DNA of 42,190 nt, from the NCBI GenBank assembly GCA_022843265.1, contig JALHNZ010000004.1, positions 102,761-144,950 on the forward strand, written 5' to 3'. This document shows, piece after piece, positions 17,176 to 25,341 of this stretch (position 1 is the first letter of the stretch; the number at the start of each line of letters is the position of its first letter). This DNA is from Gemmatimonadaceae bacterium (GTDB lineage: Bacteria > Gemmatimonadota > Gemmatimonadetes > Gemmatimonadales > Gemmatimonadaceae). Below the pieces are notes generated by a model. It saw only the letters and a program-made list of their open reading frames with translations, was not told the origin of the DNA and searched no databases. The translations under genes and the position numbers were made by a program.

Positions 17176-17571
17176 ATGGGACTGTTCAGCAAGATTCTCG
17201 GTAAGCTTGGCATCGGTGACGGCGACAAAGCCGCCGCCCCGGCTGCCGCCGCAGCACCGGCCGCGGCCCCCGCGCCAGGACGCACCACACCCGACCCGTC
17301 GGTCGCCATTCCAGTGGTAAATGTTGAAGAGAAGCTCGAAGCGATGGCCAAGGCCAATCCACAGGAGCTCAACTGGCGTACGTCGATCGTTGATCTGCTC
17401 AAGCTGCTCGATCTCGACAGCAGCTTTGCCGCGCGCAAGGAGTTGGCCGTGGAGCTCGATTGCCCCGATGAACTGATGAAAGATTCCGCGAGCATGAACA
17501 TCTGGTTGCACAAGCAGGTGCTGACCAAGATCGCGGCGAATGGTGGATACATCCCGCACGATCTGTACTGA
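17176..17571 (+). CDS. DUF3597 family protein
   Basis: 131 residues from ATG 17176, with AGGA 9 bases upstream. It begins MGLFSKILGKLG, has an Ala/Pro linker (about 19-35) and then the DUF3597 domain (about 49-131). The domain is recognisable by LNWRTSIVDLLKLLDLDSS, a Ser-Ala-Ser-Met-Asn-Ile-Trp-Leu-His block and the C-terminal NGGYIPHDLY. The family resembles a small peptidoglycan-binding-like helical domain and is widespread, but its function is not known. No signal peptide, so cytoplasmic. It is convergent with the CHAT/transglutaminase-like gene. Confidence 0.87.
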   Translation: MGLFSKILGKLGIGDGDKAAAPAAAAAPAAAPAPGRTTPDPSVAIPVVNVEEKLEAMAKANPQELNWRTSIVDLLKLLDLDSSFAARKELAVELDCPDELMKDSASMNIWLHKQVLTKIAANGGYIPHDLY

Positions 17572-17574
17572 TTG

Positions 17575-20064
17575 TCATGAGCCACCGGTGACGATCGGCA
17601 ACGGCGTCACCGGCGGCGATGATCGGCGCGCCACACGATTATCCAGCAGCGAATCAAACGTGTCTCGTTCCGCAAGTCGCGCCACACCTTCTTCGTGCGC
17701 CTGTGAGAACGAGTAGCCAAAGCAGAGCCCCGTTGCCTCCAGCAGGCGCAGCGCGTCGGCCCGCACGTAACCTTGCACCTCGTCGTATCCCTGCGGCCCC
17801 ACGCGCCACCCGTACGCGTCGACCAGCGGAATGCGTCCCGAGTGATAGGCCGCCTCACCAAGGGATTGCGCGCGTCCCTGAGGCGGCCGAGCCACGGTCA
17901 TGAACTCTTCCTGATAGGCGTCGGCGCGCCAGTAGCCCACAAAGCAGTGGCCGGTGGTAAGCACAAGGCACGCGTGAATGTCCACGTACTCGAGACACGC
18001 CGCGAGCAACAGCGACAGATCAATGCACGTGCCGCTCGAAGTGTGCAGCAGCTCACTCGGCGAACGCAACCGCTGCCCACCGCGTGAGTACGCGGGCGGT
18101 GGATTGATGTACAGCAGCTTGCGATCGTGCACGAGCGCGGTCCAGATGGCCTGCACCTGCAGATCTGTACGACGTGCGTTGGGCGCACCACCAATCGGAT
18201 CTTCCACCCGCTGATATCCATCAAACCCGGCCAGCGGATCGTCGGTCAGTGCAACAAGATATTTGCGCGCTTCGCCAATGATGTGCGCGATGGCCGGATC
18301 GCGCGGCAACACAAATGACGGCAACCACGGATTGTTCTGCGTGTCGTCATACCATTCGTCAACTGGCAGTAGCGCCACACGATGCGTCTCCTCGTGTGCG
18401 ACACGCCCCTCCCACGTGACGCGTGTGTATACGGTGGTCAGTGTGCGCTCATGCAACGAGCGCAGCATGGGGGCCGTGAGTGGCAACGTGATGTGATCGG
18501 CCAGCGCAACGTGCGGTTCGGTCAAACTGAGCGTGCGACGATATTGCTGCACCACGCCACCGGCTTCCAGCTCAACCTCTACGCGCACATCATCAAGCTC
18601 GTGATCAACCAGCTTGCTCAGTGTGAACGTCCTGATCGCGCTGCGCCGATTGTGCAGCAGCGAATAGTTGATGTCACCCGGTACGTCGACATCGACCGCC
18701 AGCACCTCTGACATGCGCCTGGCTCGTGTCGCAGTCAGCTCAATGCCGCGCCTGTCCGCCTGGAGCAGCGCAGCGTTCTCCTGTGAGCGAACCGACAGCA
18801 CGTCGCTGACTTCAGCAGCCGGCTCGCAGGTGCACATCCAAAGCACAATGCCCGTGCCGTGCAGATCATGCCCCTGCTCATCCAACTGTGCCCACGCGCG
18901 GCCGAACGCATTGGCGATGCCGGTCAGCGACGTTTCGTGCTGACACTCGCGGTAGAACACGGTAAAGAAGTACTCGGCTACTTCATCAGGGATCGTATCA
19001 AGAAAACCAATGCTCGACAGCGCCCCGCGCCGCAGCATGTCCGGCGCCGTCTGTGCGCCGGAGTAGTGCAGATTCAGCGTGACAAGCGCCGGCGCAGGAT
19101 TGCCGTCAGCAATCAGCGCCTCGGCCAGCGCCGCAGCACTCACCACCTGTTCACGCGTGATGTCGCTGCTGTCTCCGTCACTTTCCGCCCGCGCATCGCG
19201 TGCCATCATAATGCCGCCAGCGCGCACCTGCTCGGGGTCCTGATACAGTTCGGGCACGAGTGACGCAGCTTGAATGGGATCGACGCCGCTCACGTGCACA
19301 AAACGCGCCTGATGCGCGGGCAGACTCTTCATGTATGCTGCCAGCGCAGAACGGGTGGACCTGGCGGCCATGCGATGCGGTGCGTCGGTCGGTGGAAACA
19401 CCAAAGCGCTCGGGTCCTGCACACTCACCGCGTGGCAGAGACGTAGCACTTCAGAGTCGAAACCGTAGAGCTCGGCAATGCGCCCTGGTGCCGATGTAAT
19501 GATCGTGAGCGTACCCGCACCGATGTCATCCGCACGTGGTGGTTTTCCGTCGGCGAGACAGCGCGTGATCAGCACACCCTGGGTGCGGCCGAGGCAGCGC
19601 GTGGCGGCGCTTAACACGTACTCCCACGGAAAGCTGAATGCGGCGTCGATGACTTCCGTGCTGAAGCTTGAATATTCCGCTGTGTCGGCGAGCACCACTT
19701 GCAGGCGCTCCGAACCCACCAGTTGTTGTATGGTTGTGGCGTCAAACCCCAACTGATCGAGCGCTTCGACCGCGTCTTCGGCGATCACTGACCGCAAGTC
19801 GTCGTCATGCGACCAGCGACTGCGCATGCGCAGTGTGTAGCTCCACTCGGTGCTCAGTCGCACGATTTCGAGCGCCGTTTGCGCGTTGCTGTCAAACGAC
19901 AGATCGCCAGCGCGCAGTTGTACCAGTGGTGTTGGCTTCGGGCCTGCAACGGCTGACGATCGTTTCGCTGCAGGCTTTTTTGACGAACGTTTTCCCGCGG
20001 ACCGGTTTTTGGCAGTCCGGTTTGCCGCAGACCGTTGTTTCGCTGCCTTTTTTGCTGGGCTCAT
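17575..20064 (-). CDS. CHAT-like plus transglutaminase-like protein with histone-like N-terminal tail
   Basis: 829 residues. Residues 1-40 are a Lys/Ala/Ser/Arg-rich tail like that of histone H1. Residues about 120-400 follow the order of a CHAT (caspase-like) domain: FPWEY at 145-149, a strand with His257 (RFVHVSG), then LVTLNLHYSG at 327-336 and GFLDTIPDEVAEYFFTVFY. The usual catalytic Cys of LNACESG is replaced by His333, so this part may be inactive. Residues about 440-570 look like a beta-sandwich. Residues about 580-740 are a transglutaminase-like domain with GTCIDLSLLLAA (Cys680), TGHCFVGYW (His706) and a later LVDAYGW. I recall the same C-terminal module in large DUF4011/DUF3320 helicase-type conflict proteins. 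It is last in an operon with two alpha/beta hydrolases. The CHAT assignment is from pattern only. Confidence 0.6.
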   Translation of the reverse strand: MSPAKKAAKQRSAANRTAKNRSAGKRSSKKPAAKRSSAVAGPKPTPLVQLRAGDLSFDSNAQTALEIVRLSTEWSYTLRMRSRWSHDDDLRSVIAEDAVEALDQLGFDATTIQQLVGSERLQVVLADTAEYSSFSTEVIDAAFSFPWEYVLSAATRCLGRTQGVLITRCLADGKPPRADDIGAGTLTIITSAPGRIAELYGFDSEVLRLCHAVSVQDPSALVFPPTDAPHRMAARSTRSALAAYMKSLPAHQARFVHVSGVDPIQAASLVPELYQDPEQVRAGGIMMARDARAESDGDSSDITREQVVSAAALAEALIADGNPAPALVTLNLHYSGAQTAPDMLRRGALSSIGFLDTIPDEVAEYFFTVFYRECQHETSLTGIANAFGRAWAQLDEQGHDLHGTGIVLWMCTCEPAAEVSDVLSVRSQENAALLQADRRGIELTATRARRMSEVLAVDVDVPGDINYSLLHNRRSAIRTFTLSKLVDHELDDVRVEVELEAGGVVQQYRRTLSLTEPHVALADHITLPLTAPMLRSLHERTLTTVYTRVTWEGRVAHEETHRVALLPVDEWYDDTQNNPWLPSFVLPRDPAIAHIIGEARKYLVALTDDPLAGFDGYQRVEDPIGGAPNARRTDLQVQAIWTALVHDRKLLYINPPPAYSRGGQRLRSPSELLHTSSGTCIDLSLLLAACLEYVDIHACLVLTTGHCFVGYWRADAYQEEFMTVARPPQGRAQSLGEAAYHSGRIPLVDAYGWRVGPQGYDEVQGYVRADALRLLEATGLCFGYSFSQAHEEGVARLAERDTFDSLLDNRVARRSSPPVTPLPIVTGGS

Positions 20065-20117
20065 TGCACGCTCGTCGAGGGCCGATCAGATGGTTCGTGA
20101 GCAATCAGGTACGCCGG

Positions 20118-21824
20118 CTAGGTAATCAGATTTCCTCGAGCAATGCGCGCGTTGTACCGTCGTTGGGCGAGAATCACACGACGCGATTGTCGTCGATCAT
20201 CGATACCGTATCGCGGAGTCGCGGGCACGATGTCAGCGCCTCCGTCAATCAGCCACGCACGCAGCTGGGCCACAATTTCGGCGTCGCGAAAACAGGTGGT
20301 GTGCATCGTGCGTCCGTTCTGCGGCAATGCGAGCGTACGATCCCACCACAACGTGGCACCGCCAATGGTTTCCATCGAGCTGGTATTCACCACGAGATCA
20401 TTCGCCTGTTGCATCTGCGCGTCCATCACGAGATCCCAGATTTTCAGTGTAAGCGCAGACGGCATGGCTTCACTCGCGTCGTCGGCGCCCGGCCCGTTTG
20501 GTTCGTAGTCGTTGCTGACCACATGATACGTGTTCAAGCGGGCTGCAGCCGGTGGTATCGCGTTCAATTCTTTCACCACTTTCTGATGCGGGTCCATGGC
20601 AGCAAGACCCGGCACCGCCTCGCTATCAAGCAGCGCAGTGGCAAGGAATCGCACCAAGGCTGCCACACCGCGCGCCACCGTTTCTACCCATACGGCCGCC
20701 ACTGCTGCCGGCGGCAGCGCCATCGTCACACCGCGACATGCGGCCACCGCCAGATTTGTCATCACGGTGACAAACGTGCTCCACCGTTCGCGTTGCGCGA
20801 GCAGTGTGCCGCTGAGTGTTGCGGCCACGAACACGACGCGCTTGAACGCGTCGTTCCACCGCGTGTTCAGTACGAGTTGTTCGAGCAGTGTGCGTGTGAC
20901 CAATCCGCCCCGGCTGAAGGCAATCACATCAATGTCAGGCCGCACGCTGCCCGGAGGAAACGCGCGATCGAACGCTTTCAGCATTGCGATGGCATTCTGC
21001 GCCGGCGTTTCACTGAGTGTGCGATGATCCCAGCCGAGTATGTGGTCGTACTGTTCGTGCATCGCGTGAAGCAGCGCGATGCCGGGTACGCTAAAGCCGA
21101 GCGCACCGAACGACCCGACGGTTGAACTGAACGTACCGTGCACAAGCAACAGTACGCGCGGCGATTCGCCGGGCCGCGCGGGGACGCGCGGCAGGGTGTG
21201 GCGATCACTGAGCGCGGTCCATGCCGACGGCACCGTGGAGCCAACGCGCACAAAGCCGGTGTGTACGCCCCGTTCCAGGTGTTTGATCAGCAGTCCGGTG
21301 ATTTTACGACGGATGAACTTGAACAGAAATCCACTCACCGCACGCAGCACGCTGGTCACGCGGCGGCGACGTGTGGATTCCGTGGCGCGGGTTGAGGGCG
21401 CCGCGGTGATTCTGAAATGCGCCGTGCGCGCATCGCTCACGCGTGTTCCGTCGGCAAACACCCAATCGAGTTCGCCCGACTCGTCAACGGTGAGTACCAC
21501 GGCGTCTTCGTCAGCTTCGAGGACCACATCAACCATGGTCGGTTGCACGGCGCCGGGCAGCGTTGACGAACGCCGCGATTGCATGCCGGGTCGGCGCGCG
21601 CGCGGCGCCACGGTAAAGTTGGTGACGAGCTCGAACCCCTGTTGCTCCAGTTCACGCAGCAGTGGCGCGAGGTCGTCTTCTGGTGGCGTTGCCTGCAACG
21701 CGCTACGCGCTCGTTGTCTACGCGCATTTCCGCGCTGCCTGGTGAGCAGGTGCGTACCAGGTACCACCGCCACCGCCGCGGCGTGGTGCACGGTCACTCC
21801 GTTGCCCATCGAATGACTCGGCAT
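20118..21824 (-). CDS. Lipase-like alpha/beta hydrolase (DUF7379-like)
   Basis: 568 residues. The N-terminal part (1-220) is strand-rich with an acidic segment and a basic stretch at about 150-175. The hydrolase core begins at VLLLVHGTFSSTVGSFGAL (His229-Gly230 oxyanion loop). The nucleophile is Ser304 in DVIAFSRGG, the conserved region NDLVVNTSSM follows at about 475-484, and the likely catalytic His508 is in MHTTCF. I believe this matches the DUF7379 type of hydrolase, which is often found next to or fused with CHAT or caspase-like domains. Here the CHAT-like gene follows 53 bases downstream on the same strand. No signal peptide was seen; it is probably cytoplasmic. The substrate (lipid ester or peptide) is not known. 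Confidence 0.7.
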   Translation of the reverse strand: MPSHSMGNGVTVHHAAAVAVVPGTHLLTRQRGNARRQRARSALQATPPEDDLAPLLRELEQQGFELVTNFTVAPRARRPGMQSRRSSTLPGAVQPTMVDVVLEADEDAVVLTVDESGELDWVFADGTRVSDARTAHFRITAAPSTRATESTRRRRVTSVLRAVSGFLFKFIRRKITGLLIKHLERGVHTGFVRVGSTVPSAWTALSDRHTLPRVPARPGESPRVLLLVHGTFSSTVGSFGALGFSVPGIALLHAMHEQYDHILGWDHRTLSETPAQNAIAMLKAFDRAFPPGSVRPDIDVIAFSRGGLVTRTLLEQLVLNTRWNDAFKRVVFVAATLSGTLLAQRERWSTFVTVMTNLAVAACRGVTMALPPAAVAAVWVETVARGVAALVRFLATALLDSEAVPGLAAMDPHQKVVKELNAIPPAAARLNTYHVVSNDYEPNGPGADDASEAMPSALTLKIWDLVMDAQMQQANDLVVNTSSMETIGGATLWWDRTLALPQNGRTMHTTCFRDAEIVAQLRAWLIDGGADIVPATPRYGIDDRRQSRRVILAQRRYNARIARGNLIT

Positions 21825-21952
21825 ATTCCTGCCAAATGCATCAGGAGGGAGGCGCCACGCGATGTTCGCGTGCCGTGAGAGCCAGACTCGACACTACGAT
21901 GAAGCGCGCAGGCGCACTCTGCAAGCGAGCGCCGCTGTTCCGCGAGCTCGGC

Positions 21953-23695
21953 TTACCGCCGAAGTAGCTGCTCGAGTCGCGCCAGGTCATCGTATGACCA
22001 GCCCTCTGGCTCCGTGATCGCGTGCCACGCCTCGATGTAGTGCCCGGGTGCAAAGTTGTGACCGTAGCCAGGCGGCGCCGCCTCAACGCCAGCGGCGATA
22101 TCCGCGATGAGCTGCAGACCGGTAACCACGGGATACCATCGGAACTGCGACACCACGTCTGGCCCACGCGGTGCACGCATCCACTCTGGTTCGCGATAGA
22201 ACGAGCGCACATTGAAGTACGTGACCGGATCGCTCGCGTATTGCAGGTACGCAATACGCAGCGGCGCCCACGTTGCGCCCACGTTGCGCAGCCCGCCGTT
22301 CTGATTCATGAAGCGCACGACCGAACTGTTGCGATACCTTGGCAACCACGCGGGCGACGTGGGTTGACGGGTGGCCATGATTTCGTTCATGGCCGAGCTG
22401 CGAAAGGGCATGCCGGCCCAGAGTGCGCCGTGAAATGGATCGGACAAGATGTCGTGCAAGTCGAACGAACGATCCGCATTGAGTGCGCCCAGACTCACGC
22501 CAAACACATACAGTCGCGGTCGTGCGTCACGCGGGAGTGTTGTCCAGTAGTTGTAGACTTCTTCAAAGAGCGCCGCAGCGGTTTCGGCGCCGTACGCGCC
22601 TTGCGTTGCCAAAGAAAGTGCGCTTGGCAAATACGAATACTGCGCCGACACGATGGCGACATCGCCAAGATGTAGATATTCCACAGAATTCGTGGCCCCC
22701 GGGTCGAGCCAACCGGTGCCAGTGGGTGTGGCCACGATCAGCACGGCGCGACTGAACGCATCAATGCGACGCAGTTCACGGAGCGCGAGCTGGGCGCGCT
22801 CTTGCGGTGTGGGTGCAGCGTTCAGTCCGACATACACGCGGATGGGTTGCAGCGCGGGTACGCCGGTGAAAGTGGTGATATCACTCGCCGACGGTCCCGT
22901 CGTCACAAAGAGTCGTCCCTGTCGGCCGAGATCCTGCCAATCCACAAACGACTCGGCGCTGCCTGAGCGTGTAGAGTCCGTGGGTTGTGCGCGATCATCG
23001 GGAATCAGCGCATCGATTTCTCGGAAGGATGCGTCGGCGGCGCGCAGGCCAAACTTGAACACAATGCCATCGCTGAGCACCCACACTGCGATGCCCACAC
23101 TTGCCAAGCCGAGCAAGTTGCCAACGCGCGGCGGCAGGACGCGTCGAAATCGTTCAGCGATCACATGAAATGCGGCCGCGACCAGTCGCGCGAACAACAG
23201 ACACACGGCAAACACGAGCAGCGCAACCACCGCCACGCGGAATGGACGCACGCCGTCGACCAGTTCCATGCCCATCAGTTCGCGCACCGCATTCTGCCAC
23301 GTGGTGGCACGCCACAGGCACGCGATGGAGATGGCCACCGCGGTAGCGAGCAACACTCTCGACAACAGTTGCAAGCGTCGCGCGGTGCGTCCGCGTCGCG
23401 TGTGAAAGCCGAGATATGAGCCGACGCCCACGATGCCCGCGCCGATGGCGTAGCCAAGCGCGAGGGAAAGGCCGGAGACCACGCCCTGGAATGCGGGGGA
23501 ACGCGGCAGCAGGCTCGGCGTGAGCGATGCGGCGAACATCAGCGTGCCGAGGATGCTGCCGGTTTGAGAGAGGCGGGCGCGGTTCAGTCGATCGTACAGT
23601 CGATGAGTGGCACGACGCACACGCGAGTGTGGCGAGCTCAGCTGTGGATTAGCAGGTAAGGTGCGCGTCTCAGTCACTGATGCAGGTGCAGGCAT
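21953..23695 (-). CDS. Membrane-bound alpha/beta hydrolase (Abhydrolase_9 / DUF2319 family)
   Basis: 580 residues from ATG 23695. The frame is open to 24067, with other possible ATG starts at 23758 and 23788; the upstream part runs opposite the next gene and is not convincing. The N-terminal half has about five membrane helices, beginning TPSLLPRSPAFQG, the family's marker. The C-terminal half is the hydrolase: Ala-Thr-Pro-Thr-Gly-Thr-Gly-Trp, then the nucleophile Ser401 in FGVSLGAL, and a late His in HAITEPEGW. Members are inner-membrane esterase-like proteins of unknown substrate. It is probably the first gene of the three-gene operon ending with the CHAT-like protein (gaps of 128 and 53 bases). 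Confidence 0.85.
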   Translation of the reverse strand: MPAPASVTETRTLPANPQLSSPHSRVRRATHRLYDRLNRARLSQTGSILGTLMFAASLTPSLLPRSPAFQGVVSGLSLALGYAIGAGIVGVGSYLGFHTRRGRTARRLQLLSRVLLATAVAISIACLWRATTWQNAVRELMGMELVDGVRPFRVAVVALLVFAVCLLFARLVAAAFHVIAERFRRVLPPRVGNLLGLASVGIAVWVLSDGIVFKFGLRAADASFREIDALIPDDRAQPTDSTRSGSAESFVDWQDLGRQGRLFVTTGPSASDITTFTGVPALQPIRVYVGLNAAPTPQERAQLALRELRRIDAFSRAVLIVATPTGTGWLDPGATNSVEYLHLGDVAIVSAQYSYLPSALSLATQGAYGAETAAALFEEVYNYWTTLPRDARPRLYVFGVSLGALNADRSFDLHDILSDPFHGALWAGMPFRSSAMNEIMATRQPTSPAWLPRYRNSSVVRFMNQNGGLRNVGATWAPLRIAYLQYASDPVTYFNVRSFYREPEWMRAPRGPDVVSQFRWYPVVTGLQLIADIAAGVEAAPPGYGHNFAPGHYIEAWHAITEPEGWSYDDLARLEQLLRR

Positions 23696-23812
23696 AATGC
23701 ATGGAAGGTAAGCCGGATTGCGGACCTCGTCCTCGGGCTCCAGAATAGGTGGTCCCATGGCAGCATGGACCGCGCTGCCTCTCGCCATGATCCTCGTCAC
23801 CACTGATTCCGG

Positions 23813-24415
23813 ATGGAAGCTGAGCTGACTGACGGTATGATCGCCACCGCGTACGGTGCCATCACCGCCGCAGCGACTGCGGTCGCGTTTTTCCTTGGCC
23901 TCGATATCAACCGGCTTATGGCGACGCGTGAAGGCATGCTGAAAGCGCTCGCCGAGTTTCGCAACGATGCGCGGAAGGCCATGTACCTCGAGAAAGAGTC
24001 GGTACACGCTGACTACTTTCTGGCCGAGCAGCAGATCATCGATGGTGCAAAAAAGGAAGCAAACCACAACAGTCCGTCGGTCGCGGCCTTTGCGACCTTC
24101 GCGTTTAGTATCTGGTTCCTGCGGTACGTGCTCAACGAAGCGGGCAGTGCGCCCACGTTTCAGATGCCGCGAATTCTTATCTGGACCGGCGTGGCGTTAA
24201 CGCTGCTGCAGGGCGTGATTTTCGTTTACCACTTTGCGGTGCGCTACCTGGTGAATCGGGACATCGCGAGACAGCGCACTCTGTTTTCGCTGCTGGCGCA
24301 TCGCGATGCGTCATATGAACTGGTAGCAGCTAAGGACGAAGACGCAAAGAACACACTGAACGCGATTTTCCCTGATTGGAAGCGTCTGCTCAATCGACCG
24401 ACGCCGATTTCCTGA
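23813..24415 (+). CDS. Unrecognised membrane protein
   Basis: 200 residues with three likely membrane helices at about 9-30, 90-107 and 120-146. Between the first and second is a charged helical loop (about 35-85, rich in Glu, Lys and Ala) and at the end a charged tail. An internal ATG at 23837 is an alternative start. I do not recognise the family. It is divergent from the membrane hydrolase gene and starts a tight operon with the two genes that follow (20-base gap, then a one-base overlap), so all three likely act together at the envelope. Confidence 0.65.
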   Translation: MEAELTDGMIATAYGAITAAATAVAFFLGLDINRLMATREGMLKALAEFRNDARKAMYLEKESVHADYFLAEQQIIDGAKKEANHNSPSVAAFATFAFSIWFLRYVLNEAGSAPTFQMPRILIWTGVALTLLQGVIFVYHFAVRYLVNRDIARQRTLFSLLAHRDASYELVAAKDEDAKNTLNAIFPDWKRLLNRPTPIS

Positions 24416-24435
24416 CTTGAGGCGAGAACCGGTCT

Positions 24436-25341
24436 ATGGCAAGCAACTCAACGTCAAATGTGCTCGCGGTGGTGATTGTAGGCGCCGTAGTGTTGTTTCT
24501 GGGCATTACAAGTTACGACGCGTTCAACGATCGGCGTGCGCCCGCGGCAGCCAAACCGCCGGAAGTTATGGTCAACGTGGTAGCGTCGGCTGATCTAGAC
24601 AACGCCGTCGATGCCATCACGAGTAGTCGTCCGAGAAACGGGTCACAGCGGAGCGAAGCGTCGAGTCCCGCACCGCAACGCTTCGCCAGTGATGCCGCGA
24701 CTCCGCGCCCGACTGCGTCAGACGATCGGTCTCCGCGTGCAGATCCGGCGAACAGTGCAAACGATGCCGCGGATGAGCGCGCCAAAGAGCCCGTCACTAC
24801 CGCTCCTCCGGTTGTTGACGCTCCGGTCGTTATCGCCCCCGCATCGTGGTCCGGCGTTCGCAAGGGCGCGGCGGCTTACGGTCGGCCAAACACGGCGATC
24901 TGTGAAGATGGATTGAAGCGAGGTCTGGTCATTGAAATGCCTTCAACAGAAGCGATCACCTTGAACGACGGAAGCGAGCTACCCGTGGGCAGCGGCTTGC
25001 GCGTGCGTGTTGGTGACGTGCGACTAGGCAACGGTGATGATCCAACCGTGGCGCGATTTGAGCTCGCCAGTGTGCAGTGGGGTGGCGCGTGGCAAACGGT
25101 GAATGCCACGGCGTATCGCATTCCGTTTGCGCGTCGTCGCAGTGTCGGCTCGTCAGCGCTGAAAGGTGCGGCGATTGGTGCAGCGGCTGGGACGGTAGTT
25201 TCTCTGGTGTTCAAGACCGACCTCGCACCCTCGATTCTCGTTGGCGCTGCAGCGGGTGCCATGATTGGCGCGGGAACGGCAGGTTCGTCGAACATTCCGT
25301 GTATTGATCCATCACAGACCAAACTCGGGTTCACTTTCTAA
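24436..25341 (+). CDS. Membrane-anchored protein with glycine-zipper C-terminus
   Basis: 301 residues. An N-terminal membrane anchor (about 8-24) is followed by a long Ala/Pro/Ser/Thr-rich linker (about 30-135), then a compact strand-rich domain (about 140-230). A glycine-zipper segment (about 238-285) has KGAAIGAAAG and GAAAGAMIGAG, which could pack within a membrane. The protein ends with a hydrophobic Phe-Thr-Phe. Glycine zippers occur in envelope stress and pore-like proteins. The family is not known to me. Its stop overlaps the next start (TAATG). Confidence 0.7.
   Translation: MASNSTSNVLAVVIVGAVVLFLGITSYDAFNDRRAPAAAKPPEVMVNVVASADLDNAVDAITSSRPRNGSQRSEASSPAPQRFASDAATPRPTASDDRSPRADPANSANDAADERAKEPVTTAPPVVDAPVVIAPASWSGVRKGAAAYGRPNTAICEDGLKRGLVIEMPSTEAITLNDGSELPVGSGLRVRVGDVRLGNGDDPTVARFELASVQWGGAWQTVNATAYRIPFARRRSVGSSALKGAAIGAAAGTVVSLVFKTDLAPSILVGAAAGAMIGAGTAGSSNIPCIDPSQTKLGFTF

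Noticed and set aside
19668-21125. Plus-strand frame of 485 codons
   Set aside because: Antisense to two well-supported genes, rich in His, Arg and Cys, with no recognisable domain.
23640-23660. DnaA-box-like TGTGGATTA
   Set aside because: One mismatch, single copy and inside a coding region; no cluster, so not evidence for an origin here.
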